Positions 42,875-51,564 of a DNA stretch of 64,000 nucleotides are shown here, one piece after another (within the stretch, counting starts at the first letter, position 1; every line of letters starts with the position of its first letter). Position numbers and translations under genes: made by a program. The DNA is taken from NCBI GenBank assembly GCA_951813295.1, contig CATOTI010000001.1:186001-250000 (forward strand), in the 5' to 3' direction. The notes under the pieces were generated by a model that was not told where the DNA came from, did no database searches, and saw only the letters and a list, made by a program, of their open reading frames with translations. Source of the stretch: an uncultured Pseudomonadales bacterium (GTDB lineage: Bacteria > Pseudomonadota > Gammaproteobacteria > Pseudomonadales > Azotimanducaceae).

Positions 42875-43312
42875 CTACTCGCGGTAGTCGTCGTGGCAGG
42901 TTTTGCAGGATTGGCCGAGGCGGCGAAACGCCGTTCGCAGATCGTCGGTGCTGGCGGCCGCTTGTTCGAATGCGATTGCGGACGCTTCGAATTCTTCCAG
43001 GGCGACTTGAAAAGCCTCGGCGTCTTCCCAGATTGCGGGTAGTGCTTCGGAAGCCCCGATGTTGCTGCCGGCCGGAAAAACGAGCGGTGCGATTGACGCG
43101 AGTTCGACCATCGATCGGGCATGGAGTGCGAGTCGTTCGCGGTGGATGTCGCGACGCACGATCGTGGTGATAGCGCCCATATGACCGCCGATCGCCTGCA
43201 TGACGCCTTCGCGGTACTTGTACTCACCGCCGTTGTCCGCCGCCGTCTGCAGGGCAAACGCGACGAGGAGGGCGAGGGCGATACTTCGTGGCTTGCCGCC
43301 GGCTCCGGTCAT
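42875..43312 (-). CDS. Cytochrome c'-like protein (membrane/periplasm)
   Basis: This 145-residue exported protein has a signal peptide (SIALALLVAFALQTAADN) and a C-terminal heme site CKTCH at residues 136-140. The single C-terminal CxxCH and a four-helix layout (KYREGVMQAIGGHMGAIT, SEALPAIWEDAEAFQVALEE, TAFRRLGQSCKTCHDDYRE) match cytochrome c'-type proteins, which bind NO or transfer electrons. Its start overlaps the TauD stop by four bases, so a periplasmic heme protein is made with a cytoplasmic dioxygenase. Confidence 0.88.
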   Translation of the reverse strand: MTGAGGKPRSIALALLVAFALQTAADNGGEYKYREGVMQAIGGHMGAITTIVRRDIHRERLALHARSMVELASIAPLVFPAGSNIGASEALPAIWEDAEAFQVALEEFEASAIAFEQAAASTDDLRTAFRRLGQSCKTCHDDYRE

Positions 43313-44178
43313 GGATTCGTCCGTGCGGCGGTCGGCCGATCGCCCTTGATCATGAGCCGTCGCATTTCGCGTCGCTGGCCTTGATAGTCGTTGAGCGCAA
43401 AGTGCTGCGTGCAGCGGTTGTCCCAGACGACGAGCGTGCGCGGCGTCCATCGGACGCGGACGACGAATTCCGGGCGGGTCAGATGGTTGAAGAGGAACGC
43501 GAGGAGTGGCCGGCTTTCGGCTTCGGTCATGTCGTCGAATCGATACGTAAAAGCAGGATTCACGAAGAGTCCCGGGCGCCCTGATTCGGGATGGCGCCGA
43601 ACGACCGGGTGGACGACCTCGCGGGTGGCTTCTGATTTCTGGCCGGCGGTTTGCCGGAAGGCCGACTGGTTTCGTGTCGCCGCGACACCGTGTACCCGTT
43701 CTGCGCAATGCACGGCGTCGAGTTCGACGAGCATGTCGCGCATGCCCTCCGACAAAGCGTCGAACGCCGCCTGATTGTCAGTGAACATCGTGTCGCCGAG
43801 TCCCTCGGGCACTTCGATGGCGTATAGCATCGTGCCGAGCGGGGGTTCCGGCATGAACGTCATGTCCGTGTGCCAACCACCGCCGACGTTGGTTCTCTCG
43901 TGAGGTTCCTTGGCGATCTTCAGCAGTTCGGGGTGTCCCGGAATCGATTCGCGAAACGGGTGGATCTCGAACTCACCGAAATGTGCCCCGAACGCGAGTT
44001 GGTCCCGTGGCTCGAGCGTTTGATCACGAAAGACGAGTACTTTGTGGCGATTGAGCGCGTCTCGTACGGCGGCCATCGTGTCGTTTGAGACCGAGGCCAG
44101 TTCGACGCCACCGATCTCGCAGCCGATCGTCGGCGTAAGTTTTGTCATGGCGATTTCGACTGTCTTCGCTTCTGCCAT
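43309..44178 (-). CDS. TauD/TfdA-family Fe(II)/2-oxoglutarate dioxygenase
   Basis: This is a 289-residue dioxygenase. The iron triad is H102 and D104 in GGWHTDMTFMPEPPLGTML and H259 in TQHFALNDY; the arginine for 2-oxoglutarate is in RREMRRLMIKGDRP. The N-terminal LTPTIGCEIGGVEL is the family opening. Its end overlaps the cytochrome gene by four bases, and its start lies 9 bp from the phosphotransferase stop. It aligns with the TauD at 39061 in every motif. The substrate is unknown. Confidence 0.9.
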   Translation of the reverse strand: MAEAKTVEIAMTKLTPTIGCEIGGVELASVSNDTMAAVRDALNRHKVLVFRDQTLEPRDQLAFGAHFGEFEIHPFRESIPGHPELLKIAKEPHERTNVGGGWHTDMTFMPEPPLGTMLYAIEVPEGLGDTMFTDNQAAFDALSEGMRDMLVELDAVHCAERVHGVAATRNQSAFRQTAGQKSEATREVVHPVVRRHPESGRPGLFVNPAFTYRFDDMTEAESRPLLAFLFNHLTRPEFVVRVRWTPRTLVVWDNRCTQHFALNDYQGQRREMRRLMIKGDRPTAARTNP

Positions 44179-44187
44179 GTCGCGTTC

Positions 44188-45177
44188 CTAGCCGATGAGC
44201 GCCTGGACGTCGTGTTCGAGCGCGGTTTCGACGGCGTTGACGAAAAGATACGACCACACCTGATCAAGCATACCGGGAACGCTCTTCATGCCGACGGCAA
44301 CGACGACGGTAACGAGCAGCGCCCGCCGAAAACGCTCGTCGACCTCGCCCCGCTCGATCGCGAAGCCATCGCGGATCTGCGTTTCCGTGTAAACGTCCAA
44401 GAGATCTTTTTCATACGCGCATGACATGAAACGCGGCAGGTTCATACCGAGCGCGTGGGCGAGGTCCGCTTCGCCCGGTCCGATCACGGCTAACGCCCAG
44501 TCGAGCAACACGGCATCGACTTCTCGTTCGTGGAGTGTGTAGAAGGCGTTGGCGAAATGTGCGTCGCCGTGAACGATCGTCGCGTCGAAGGATTGCTCGC
44601 TCGCCACGCGATCGATGTTGTCGCGAATCGCCTCAATGAGACCAAAGGTCGCCGGCGGAAAACGGTCACGTTCGATGGTCTGCAGGAAACTGTCGAGTAC
44701 GGCGGGGACATGCTCACTGCCATCGGTGATGTAGCGATCGCCGGGTACGTGGGCGAACAGCGCGTCGAGGTCGAATTCGCGCGCGTGCGCATGGGTGTGC
44801 GCGAGCGCACGAACGAATGCTTCGATGTGTCGATAGGCCGGCGGTTGGTACGGCGCGGGCGCGTGGGTGGCCGCAACGTCCTCGAAGAGCATCCACGGAA
44901 TCTCGTCGTGTTCATCGGAACGAACGAGCGCCGGGCCGACACGAATGGGAAACTGGCGTAACACGTCGCGGTTGACGATGAGTTCCTTTCTGACACCGGG
45001 AGCGAAAGCGGGCGAACCGGCCTGTTTGAAGATCATGCTCGCGCCGCCGCTTCGCACTCGCGCAACAAAGCTGTGCGGCAACGTGTTGAGCGCTTCGACC
45101 GATACCGAGGGGTCGCCCGCGTCCCACCCGAGGGCCGTACACACCCTCGTGAGCGGGTCGAGCTTCAACTCGTCCAT
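44188..45177 (-). CDS. Aminoglycoside/choline kinase-like phosphotransferase
   Basis: This 329-residue protein has the protein-kinase-like (APH) fold. The catalytic loop IVHGDAHFANAFYTL (H-G-D-x-H-x-x-N) and DAVLLDWALAVIGPG (the metal-binding D-W) are clear. The N-lobe has SMIFKQAGSPAFAP with the ATP-binding lysine. Members phosphorylate choline, homoserine, aminoglycosides or similar alcohols; the acceptor is not readable. It leads the three-gene unit with the TauD and cytochrome genes and is divergent from the alcohol dehydrogenase across 128 bp. Confidence 0.85.
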   Translation of the reverse strand: MDELKLDPLTRVCTALGWDAGDPSVSVEALNTLPHSFVARVRSGGASMIFKQAGSPAFAPGVRKELIVNRDVLRQFPIRVGPALVRSDEHDEIPWMLFEDVAATHAPAPYQPPAYRHIEAFVRALAHTHAHAREFDLDALFAHVPGDRYITDGSEHVPAVLDSFLQTIERDRFPPATFGLIEAIRDNIDRVASEQSFDATIVHGDAHFANAFYTLHEREVDAVLLDWALAVIGPGEADLAHALGMNLPRFMSCAYEKDLLDVYTETQIRDGFAIERGEVDERFRRALLVTVVVAVGMKSVPGMLDQVWSYLFVNAVETALEHDVQALIG

Positions 45178-45305
45178 CGATTCGATCTCCGTTGGGGGCG
45201 AGTCGCTCTTTCCATCGGTTCAATCGTGCACGAATCTCTTGGTTGACGCCCAGGACGTTCCGCGTGATGGTCGAGATCTCGAGCAGGGAGCGTGGAGGGG
45301 TCTGG

Positions 45306-46394
45306 ATGCGAGCTGCTGTTTTCAGGGAGGCGCACGCGCCGCTCTCGATCGAAAACCTGTCTGTCGACAAGCCGAAGGGACGCGAAGTCCTGGTTCAGAC
45401 GACGGCGACGGGTGTGTGCCACAGCGACTTCCACTTCGTGGATGGACATCTCCCGCATCGCGGCGGACCGATGGTGTTGGGCCACGAAGGTGCCGGCGTC
45501 GTCGAAGCGGTCGGTGAAGACGTAACGAGCGTCGCGCCCGGCGACCATGTCGTCGCGTGTTTGTCGGGCTTCTGTGGGACGTGCGATCAGTGCCTCGACG
45601 GACACCCGAACCTCTGCACCCGACGGATCGTCAACCGCGGTCGGGGCGCGCCGTCGAGGCTCAGACTCGACGACGAGGACGTCGTGCAGTTCGCCGATGT
45701 CGGAAGCTTCGCCGAGCTGATGCTGTTGCATGAGAACTCGCTCGTGCGGATCGATCCCGAACTGCCGCTCGACCGGGCGGCGTTAGTCGGCTGTGGCGTT
45801 CTGACCGGCGTTGGCGCTGCGCTCAGGACCGCGCGCGTCGAAGCGGGTCAAACCGTCGCCGTGTTTGGTTGTGGTGGCGTAGGCCTTTCGATCGTGCAAG
45901 GCGCACGCATCGCCGCCGCGAGCCGCATCATTGCGGTCGATCAATTCGACAGCAAACTCGAGATGGCGAAGTCCTTCGGCGCGACCGACGCGGTGTCTTC
46001 GAATGATGGTGACGCGGTGGCGGCCATTCGTGAACTCACTCGCGGCGCGGGCGTCGATCACGCGTTCGAGGCGGTAGGTCTTCCGCATCTCGTCCGCCAG
46101 TGCATCGAATCCCTCGCCATCGGCGGTACGGCGACGATTGTCGGCGTCTTGCCACTCGACGCGAACATCGAGTTCCCGTGGGTAGCGATCCGTCCGGAAT
46201 GCAAGATCCAGACCTCACGGATGGGCTCGAATCGATTCCGTATCGACATTCCGAGATATCTCGATTTCTACCGGCAGGGGCGCCTGCAACTCGACGAAAT
46301 GGTCAGCCGCCGCGGGCGCATCGACGATATCAATGAAGCCTTCCGTGCGATGAAGGCCGGCGAAGTCGCACGCAGCGTTCTGCTGTTCGACTAA
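45306..46394 (+). CDS. Zinc-dependent alcohol dehydrogenase (MDR)
   Basis: This is a 362-residue medium-chain dehydrogenase. Catalytic zinc ligands are C38, H60 and E61 (GVCHSDFHFVDG and GHEGAGVV). The structural zinc site has C90, C93, C96 and C104 (GFCGTCDQCLDGHPNLC). The NAD-binding GxGGVG motif is VFGCGGVGLS. The ATG at 45306 has GGAGGGG upstream. It is of the class III-like/NAD(P) aldehyde-linked type and would oxidise an alcohol produced by the oxygenases (inference). It is followed 31 bp later by an MFS gene, likely the same transcript. Confidence 0.93.
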   Translation: MRAAVFREAHAPLSIENLSVDKPKGREVLVQTTATGVCHSDFHFVDGHLPHRGGPMVLGHEGAGVVEAVGEDVTSVAPGDHVVACLSGFCGTCDQCLDGHPNLCTRRIVNRGRGAPSRLRLDDEDVVQFADVGSFAELMLLHENSLVRIDPELPLDRAALVGCGVLTGVGAALRTARVEAGQTVAVFGCGGVGLSIVQGARIAAASRIIAVDQFDSKLEMAKSFGATDAVSSNDGDAVAAIRELTRGAGVDHAFEAVGLPHLVRQCIESLAIGGTATIVGVLPLDANIEFPWVAIRPECKIQTSRMGSNRFRIDIPRYLDFYRQGRLQLDEMVSRRGRIDDINEAFRAMKAGEVARSVLLFD

Positions 46395-46425
46395 CAACTA
46401 ACGATTCGGTCGGCACGGGGAAGTT

Positions 46426-48048
46426 ATGTCTGAAGACACTGGTACCGAAGACTCGACCGGGGAAGCGCCGGATGACGAGGCCGCTAGCGATACGGCGGTC
46501 GGAGGGCGCTACGCCAACTATGTTCTCGGCGTCCTCTTCATCGTCTATATCTTCAATTTCATCGACCGCCAGATCCTTTCGATTCTGGCGGAAGAGATCA
46601 AAGCCGACCTCGGCATCACCGATGGTGAGATCGGTTTTCTGTACGGCACGGCGTTCGCGGTCTTTTATGCGGTATTCGGCATCCCGTTGGGGCGTCTCGC
46701 GGATACCTGGGTGCGCAAAAGCCTGATCTCGATCGGGCTTCTGTTCTGGAGCGTCATGACGGCGTTGTCCGGTACGGCGCGAGGCTTCGCTACGCTCGCG
46801 ACCTACCGGATCGGTGTCGGTATCGGTGAAGCGTCGGCGTCGCCGGCGGCTTTTTCGATGCTCTCGGACTACTTCTCGCCGGCCCGACGAGCCACGGCGT
46901 TGGCGATCTACTCGAGTGGCGTCTATGTCGGCGCGGGAATCGGCATCTTCCTGGGTGGCATCATCCTCGACGGCTGGAATGCCGCCTATCCGGTCGATCC
47001 GCCTTTCGGTCTCAAGGGTTGGCACGTCGCGTTCTTCGCCGTCGGCCTGCCGGGCATTCTGATGTCGATCTGGGTGTGGACGTTACGCGAACCCGTTCGG
47101 GGTCAGAGTGAGGGACTCATCACGCCGCCACACCCTCATCCCTTTCGGGAGACTTGGCGCGAACTGACGTCGATCCTGCCCATCGTGAGTCTCGCGCGGC
47201 TCGCCGCCGGCGGAAGCCGCATGGTAATGATCAATCTCGCCGCGGGTGTCGTGACGGCGCTCCTGGCTTGGCTACTCATCGTGCAGACGGGCAGTACCGC
47301 GCAATGGGTCGCGCTCGGAATCGGCGTCTACGCCTCGTTTTCGTGGGCGCAAAACCTCGCGATCGCGGATCCCGCGACGTTTGCAATGGTGTTTCGTTCG
47401 AAGGCCGTCATCTACAGCGTGCTCGGATTCCCTTCGATTGCCTTCGTGAGCTACGGGCTCGGGTTTTGGGGCCCGCCTTTTTTCCAACGAGTACATGGTG
47501 CGAGCGCTGCCGAGACGGGTACCGTCCTCGGCCTCGTGTCCGCGGCCTGTGGGCTCGGCGGTGTGGTCCTCGGCGGCGTCCTCGCCGACCGGCTCCGAGT
47601 GCGCTACGCCGCGGGCAAGATCTACGTCGGGTTGCTCTCGGCGATCACCTCCATCCCGACCGCGTTTCTAATGGTGATCGTGGAAGACAAGATCGTCGCG
47701 TACGCGCTCTTTGCGGTCTTCTCGATCACCTCTCCCATGTGGATCGGACCGGCCGCATCGATGGTGCAGGACCTCGTGATGCCGCGCATGCGAGCGATCG
47801 CGTCAGCGTTCTACGTATTGATGGTGACGTTCATCGGATTGGCCCTCGGCCCGTATACGATCGGGCAGATCAGTGATACCGCCCAGCGCGGCGGCACGGA
47901 CCCGTCGGCCGCCCTCACCGAAGGGATGCTGATCGGCAGCGGCATGCTCTTCGTTGCCATCATCGGACTCGTCGCGTCGATGCGCCACATCGAGGCGGAC
48001 GAAGCGAGCCGGCTCGATCGGGCGAAGGCCCTAGGCGAAACGGTCTGA
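46426..48048 (+). CDS. MFS transporter (Spinster/ACS-like)
   Basis: This 540-residue protein has 12 membrane segments with an acidic N-terminal tail (SEDTGTEDSTGEAPDDEA). The first segments carry NFIDRQILSILAEEIKADLG, a signature of the Spinster and anion:cation symporter-like group. The loop motif GRLADTWVRKSLIS follows, and a second-half motif is GGVLADRLRVRYAAG. It probably imports or exports a hydrophobic or anionic compound together with the alcohol dehydrogenase upstream. The last 30 residues are polar. Confidence 0.88.
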   Translation: MSEDTGTEDSTGEAPDDEAASDTAVGGRYANYVLGVLFIVYIFNFIDRQILSILAEEIKADLGITDGEIGFLYGTAFAVFYAVFGIPLGRLADTWVRKSLISIGLLFWSVMTALSGTARGFATLATYRIGVGIGEASASPAAFSMLSDYFSPARRATALAIYSSGVYVGAGIGIFLGGIILDGWNAAYPVDPPFGLKGWHVAFFAVGLPGILMSIWVWTLREPVRGQSEGLITPPHPHPFRETWRELTSILPIVSLARLAAGGSRMVMINLAAGVVTALLAWLLIVQTGSTAQWVALGIGVYASFSWAQNLAIADPATFAMVFRSKAVIYSVLGFPSIAFVSYGLGFWGPPFFQRVHGASAAETGTVLGLVSAACGLGGVVLGGVLADRLRVRYAAGKIYVGLLSAITSIPTAFLMVIVEDKIVAYALFAVFSITSPMWIGPAASMVQDLVMPRMRAIASAFYVLMVTFIGLALGPYTIGQISDTAQRGGTDPSAALTEGMLIGSGMLFVAIIGLVASMRHIEADEASRLDRAKALGETV

Positions 48049-48092
48049 GGTCGCGCGCCGCTTAGCGACGCGCAAGCACTCTGAAGGCACCA

Positions 48093-48118
48093 GCAGTTTT
48101 TGCGCGCGCAAAAACTGC
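48093..48118. repeat. Perfect 26-bp inverted repeat between convergent genes
   Basis: GCAGTTTTTGCGC / GCGCAAAAACTGC is an exact inverted repeat with no loop bases. It lies between the convergent MFS and carotenoid-oxygenase stops and, with T runs on both strands, may work as a bidirectional terminator. The same arm recurs at 60369 and 60450. Confidence 0.7.
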
Positions 48119-48124
48119 CAACGC

Positions 48125-48212
48125 GCCGCTACGCGGCGCGCCGCCGCTACGCGGCGCGCCGCCGCTACGCGGCGCGCCGCCGCTACGCGGCGCGCCGCCG
48201 CTACGCGGCGCC
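48125..48212. repeat. 18-bp tandem repeat, about five copies
   Basis: The unit GCCGCTACGCGGCGCGCC is repeated four times exactly (48125-48196) and then partly (to about 48212). Each unit is itself palindromic (GCCGC-TAC-GCGGC and GGCGCGCC). The last unit supplies the TAG stop and the end (NAGAA) of the carotenoid oxygenase. Because each unit contains TAG in that frame, unit number does not change the protein. Confidence 0.9.
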
Positions 48213-49616
48213 CGCGTTATATCGCCAGTTACCGTGGAAGCCGTAGGGCACACGGTGCGGAAGTTCCGCGAGGGCGAGCGGACCTGACCCGACGTTCTCT
48301 GCATCGAAGATCGCGAGATCGGAGCGGTTCTCGGCCGCCCGGTAAACCGTCGTGATGAGATAGCCCGTGCCTTCGGGAGCGTCCTTCGATTTCGGGACGA
48401 AAACGGGTTCGCCGGTTCGGTCTCCTTCGCCGAGCTCGAACGAGTCACGCGTGTCGCGCTGGAAGTCGTGCGCGACGATCGTGTCGAAGCCGAGGCCGCT
48501 ATCGCGTGAAGCCGACGCCGCGTAGTAGCCGTGGCGGTAATCGAGCCCCGCAAATCGTTCGTCGAGGCGAGGAAACTCCCCTGTGATGTCGTCGAGGTAG
48601 CGGCGTTCGATCGAGTTCGAGTTGCTGCCGAGGTCGATGACCCATTCACACAGTCGTGCGTTGGCTTTTTCCGGGTCCGTGGGGCTGCCGTCTGCCTTCG
48701 GAAAAAGCGGTGCCTCTTCGAACTGCATGACGTGCGCGATGATTTTGTTGCCGTCCGTGAAGGCATTCATCGGGTGGAAGACGTAGCAGGGGTCCGTCTC
48801 GAACCAGCGGATGTCAGCCGCCGAATCACCCCGGGCCATGATGCCGACATGCGTGCCTTTGTCCGGCTCCCAGGCGAACGCCGGTTTGCCTTGCATCGCG
48901 CGCTCCATGCTTCCCGTCAGCGGAAAGATCGGAAAGATCGCGTGCTCATCGGTCGTGATGAAGTCGTGCACCATGCTGGCGTAAGGCGCCTGAAAGCGCT
49001 CGGAACGCGTGAGCGTGCCGTCCGACGCGACGACCTGGTAGCTGATGCCCGGCGTGAACGGGCCGTCGGCCATGTAGCCGAAAAAGAGCATTTCGCCGGT
49101 TTTCGGATCCATCTTCGGGTGGGCGGTCATCGGTCCTTCGAGGCTGTCGCCGAAGCGCCACGGGCCGATGGATTCGAGCGTGACGGGATCGATTTCGAAC
49201 GGCGCATGACCCTCTTCGAGGGCGAGTAGCTTGTTGCCGTGCCAGACGACGTTAGTGTTGGCGAGCCCTTCGTCGGCGGCACCCGCCGTGCGTGGATCGT
49301 TCTGCATCGGATTGAAGGGGCTGTAGAGCGCTTCGCCCGCTTCATGCTCGAGCTTCCACTTGGCCGTGCGAACCCAACGGTTGCGATAGGCGACCTTGCC
49401 GCCCTGGATCCGGAACATGTGCAGCATGCCGTCGCCACCGAACCAGTGGTGGTCGCCGCGCGGGGCGAACTGCGGGTCGGGACCGTTGCGGTAATAGGTG
49501 ACGTCGAGATCGTCGGGGATTTCGCCGCGCACCACGGCATCGGCGATATCGGCTTCCATTCGCAACGGCGCGAAGTTACCCCGTAACTGGGGGTGGTTGG
49601 GATAAGGCTGGGCCAT
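48201..49616 (-). CDS. Carotenoid-oxygenase (RPE65/lignostilbene) family protein
   Basis: This is a 471-residue beta-propeller oxygenase that would cleave a conjugated C=C bond. All four iron-binding histidines are placed: H166 (AHPKMDP), H217 (VHDFITT), H281 (FHPMNAF) and H461 (GFHGNW). Glutamates in EEGHAPFEID and ANLP-like features add support. Members cut carotenoids, stilbenes or isoeugenol-type substrates; this one's target is unknown. It ends inside the tandem repeat and is convergent with the MFS gene. It is divergent from the YtcJ-like amidohydrolase at about 49.7 kb. Confidence 0.93.
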   Translation of the reverse strand: MAQPYPNHPQLRGNFAPLRMEADIADAVVRGEIPDDLDVTYYRNGPDPQFAPRGDHHWFGGDGMLHMFRIQGGKVAYRNRWVRTAKWKLEHEAGEALYSPFNPMQNDPRTAGAADEGLANTNVVWHGNKLLALEEGHAPFEIDPVTLESIGPWRFGDSLEGPMTAHPKMDPKTGEMLFFGYMADGPFTPGISYQVVASDGTLTRSERFQAPYASMVHDFITTDEHAIFPIFPLTGSMERAMQGKPAFAWEPDKGTHVGIMARGDSAADIRWFETDPCYVFHPMNAFTDGNKIIAHVMQFEEAPLFPKADGSPTDPEKANARLCEWVIDLGSNSNSIERRYLDDITGEFPRLDERFAGLDYRHGYYAASASRDSGLGFDTIVAHDFQRDTRDSFELGEGDRTGEPVFVPKSKDAPEGTGYLITTVYRAAENRSDLAIFDAENVGSGPLALAELPHRVPYGFHGNWRYNAGAA

Positions 49617-49736
49617 GACTTCTCTTAAGCGATAGGTATGGCGCGGATTCTACTGAACGCCTGTCGACGACGCGTGAGGGTTGATTACTTCGTTGCGTCG
49701 TCGAAGAGTGGGGTCGCAAAAACAGGAGGCGTTGCG

Positions 49737-51539
49737 GTGCTCAAAGACTACTCGGACGAAAGTGCGGCTGATGATTTCGAGCTCGAATTCGCGATCCCGC
49801 ATGGTCACTCGGCGGATCCATTCGCCTGTCCCTGCTGCGCCAACGTCTTCAGCGAAGTGCTGCGTCTCACCGGACGCGACCTGGCGGCGGAAGCGCTGAC
49901 GATGCGACGGGGTGCCGAACCGACCATGGGCTCGGCGTTCGTCAGGAATGCCCGCATCCTCACCATGAATGCGGCCGCGCCGGATGCCGATGCCATGATC
50001 GTCCGCGACGGGCGGATCGTCTGGATCGGTCGTGAGGCGGATGCCCCTGCAACGGGAGAAGACGAACGCGCGATCGACCTCGAAGGCAAGGTGGTTCTGC
50101 CCGGCTTCATCGAACCGCACATGCATCTCGCGCCGCTCGCGATGTTGAACGTCTATGAAAACATCGGACCGTTTCGATATGCCGATACGGCCGCGGCGCT
50201 CGAACGGCTGAAGGAAGTCGCGGCCGACACGCCACCTGGGGAATGGGTGCTCGGGCGCCAATTCGATCCCTCGTTGCAGCAGGGGCCGGCGTTCCTCACC
50301 CGCGATCTGCTCGACGACGTCACATCGGAGCATCCGGTTTTCGTCTACAACGCGTCACTCCACCTCGCGTACTGCAACAGCGTCGCTCTCGAGATCGCGG
50401 GTATCACGCGCGCGACGGAATCCCCGGCCGGCGCGGAAATCGGCACTGACAGCAACGGCGTGCCGAACGGGGTTCTCAAAGGCGGCCCGGCGATAGCACT
50501 CGTCGCGCGGCACAATCGAAAACCGCGCGAACAGAACATCGGCGACGCCTGCCTCGACGTCTTCGCGAATGCGAATCGCAAGGGGCTCACGATGCTGGCC
50601 GATCAGGGCACCGGGCTCTTTCAGGGCGTCACCGAACTCGACCTCTACCAGCGCCTGCGCGACAGCGATCGTATGACAGCGCGTTTTCGCTTCTCCGTCG
50701 GCCAGGCCCTTGCGCATCGCTGGGACGAAACGGACGTGCACTTCGGCCAGGGCGACGAATGGGTGCGGGCGACGGGTTGGAAGATTGTTAGCGACGGGTC
50801 GAATCAGGGATACACGGGACTGCAGCGAGCGCCGTTCCTGAATTCGGACAGCACTGGAATCGCCTACATCGAAGTCGATGAGTTGAACGAGGCCGTCGGC
50901 AAACGTTTGGGCGAAGGCTGGCCCGTGTGCGTGCATGCCAACGGTGATGCTGCGATCGATCGTGCGTTGGCCGCGTTCCAGCGGGCCGCCGACCACGGCT
51001 TGGATCCAGGGTCCATGCGTTGCCGCATCGAGCATTGCAGCATCCTGCACGACGAGCATGTCGAGCAGATGGCGAAACTCGGCATCTCGCCGAGTTTCCT
51101 GATCGGGCACGTGTACTTCTGGGGTAAAGCGTTTGTCGACGATGTCTTCGGCTTGGAAAAAGCGTCGAAGCTCGACCGCACCGGGGCTTGTGAGGCAAAA
51201 GGGATTCGTTGGACCGTTCACTCCGACGATCCCGTGACCGAGATGGGCCCCTTGCGGTGTATCGAAAACGCGGTCACGCGCGCCATGTGGCGGTCGGATG
51301 AGCTGCTTTCGCCGGATGAGCGCATCTCGGTTGACGCGGCGCTGCGGGCAGCGACGATCGATGCGGCGTGGCAGTGCCACTCCGACCATGAAGTGGGGAG
51401 CCTCGAGGAAGGCAAGTTCGGCGACTTTGTCGTGCTCGAGAAAGACCCGCGCACCGTCCCGACGAACGAGATCGGCTCGATTGCCGTGCTCGAAACCTGG
51501 GTCAACGGTCGCCAGGTTTACGACGCTTCTGCTGCGTAG
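49737..51539 (+). CDS. YtcJ-like amidohydrolase with cysteine-rich N-terminal extension
   Basis: This 600-residue amidohydrolase_3 protein has the metal motif FIEPHMHL (H128, H130), a histidine in VHANGDAAIDRAL, GHVYFWGKAFVDDVF and the acidic SDDPVTEMGPLR. I start at GTG 49737, which has AGGAGG seven bases upstream; the ATG at 49638 adds 33 unusual residues. Residues 1-65 form an extension with the cluster CPCC (31-34), absent from most YtcJ relatives, that could bind a metal. The substrate is unknown; relatives hydrolyse amides. Confidence 0.88.
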   Translation: MLKDYSDESAADDFELEFAIPHGHSADPFACPCCANVFSEVLRLTGRDLAAEALTMRRGAEPTMGSAFVRNARILTMNAAAPDADAMIVRDGRIVWIGREADAPATGEDERAIDLEGKVVLPGFIEPHMHLAPLAMLNVYENIGPFRYADTAAALERLKEVAADTPPGEWVLGRQFDPSLQQGPAFLTRDLLDDVTSEHPVFVYNASLHLAYCNSVALEIAGITRATESPAGAEIGTDSNGVPNGVLKGGPAIALVARHNRKPREQNIGDACLDVFANANRKGLTMLADQGTGLFQGVTELDLYQRLRDSDRMTARFRFSVGQALAHRWDETDVHFGQGDEWVRATGWKIVSDGSNQGYTGLQRAPFLNSDSTGIAYIEVDELNEAVGKRLGEGWPVCVHANGDAAIDRALAAFQRAADHGLDPGSMRCRIEHCSILHDEHVEQMAKLGISPSFLIGHVYFWGKAFVDDVFGLEKASKLDRTGACEAKGIRWTVHSDDPVTEMGPLRCIENAVTRAMWRSDELLSPDERISVDAALRAATIDAAWQCHSDHEVGSLEEGKFGDFVVLEKDPRTVPTNEIGSIAVLETWVNGRQVYDASAA

Positions 51540-51564
51540 CCGGTGATGGCCGCGAAGGCCGCGT

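Noticed and set aside
48062..48766. A minus-strand frame with PRSGGA repeats
   Set aside because: The repeats are simply the 18-bp tandem DNA array read in another frame; the remainder overlaps the carotenoid oxygenase.
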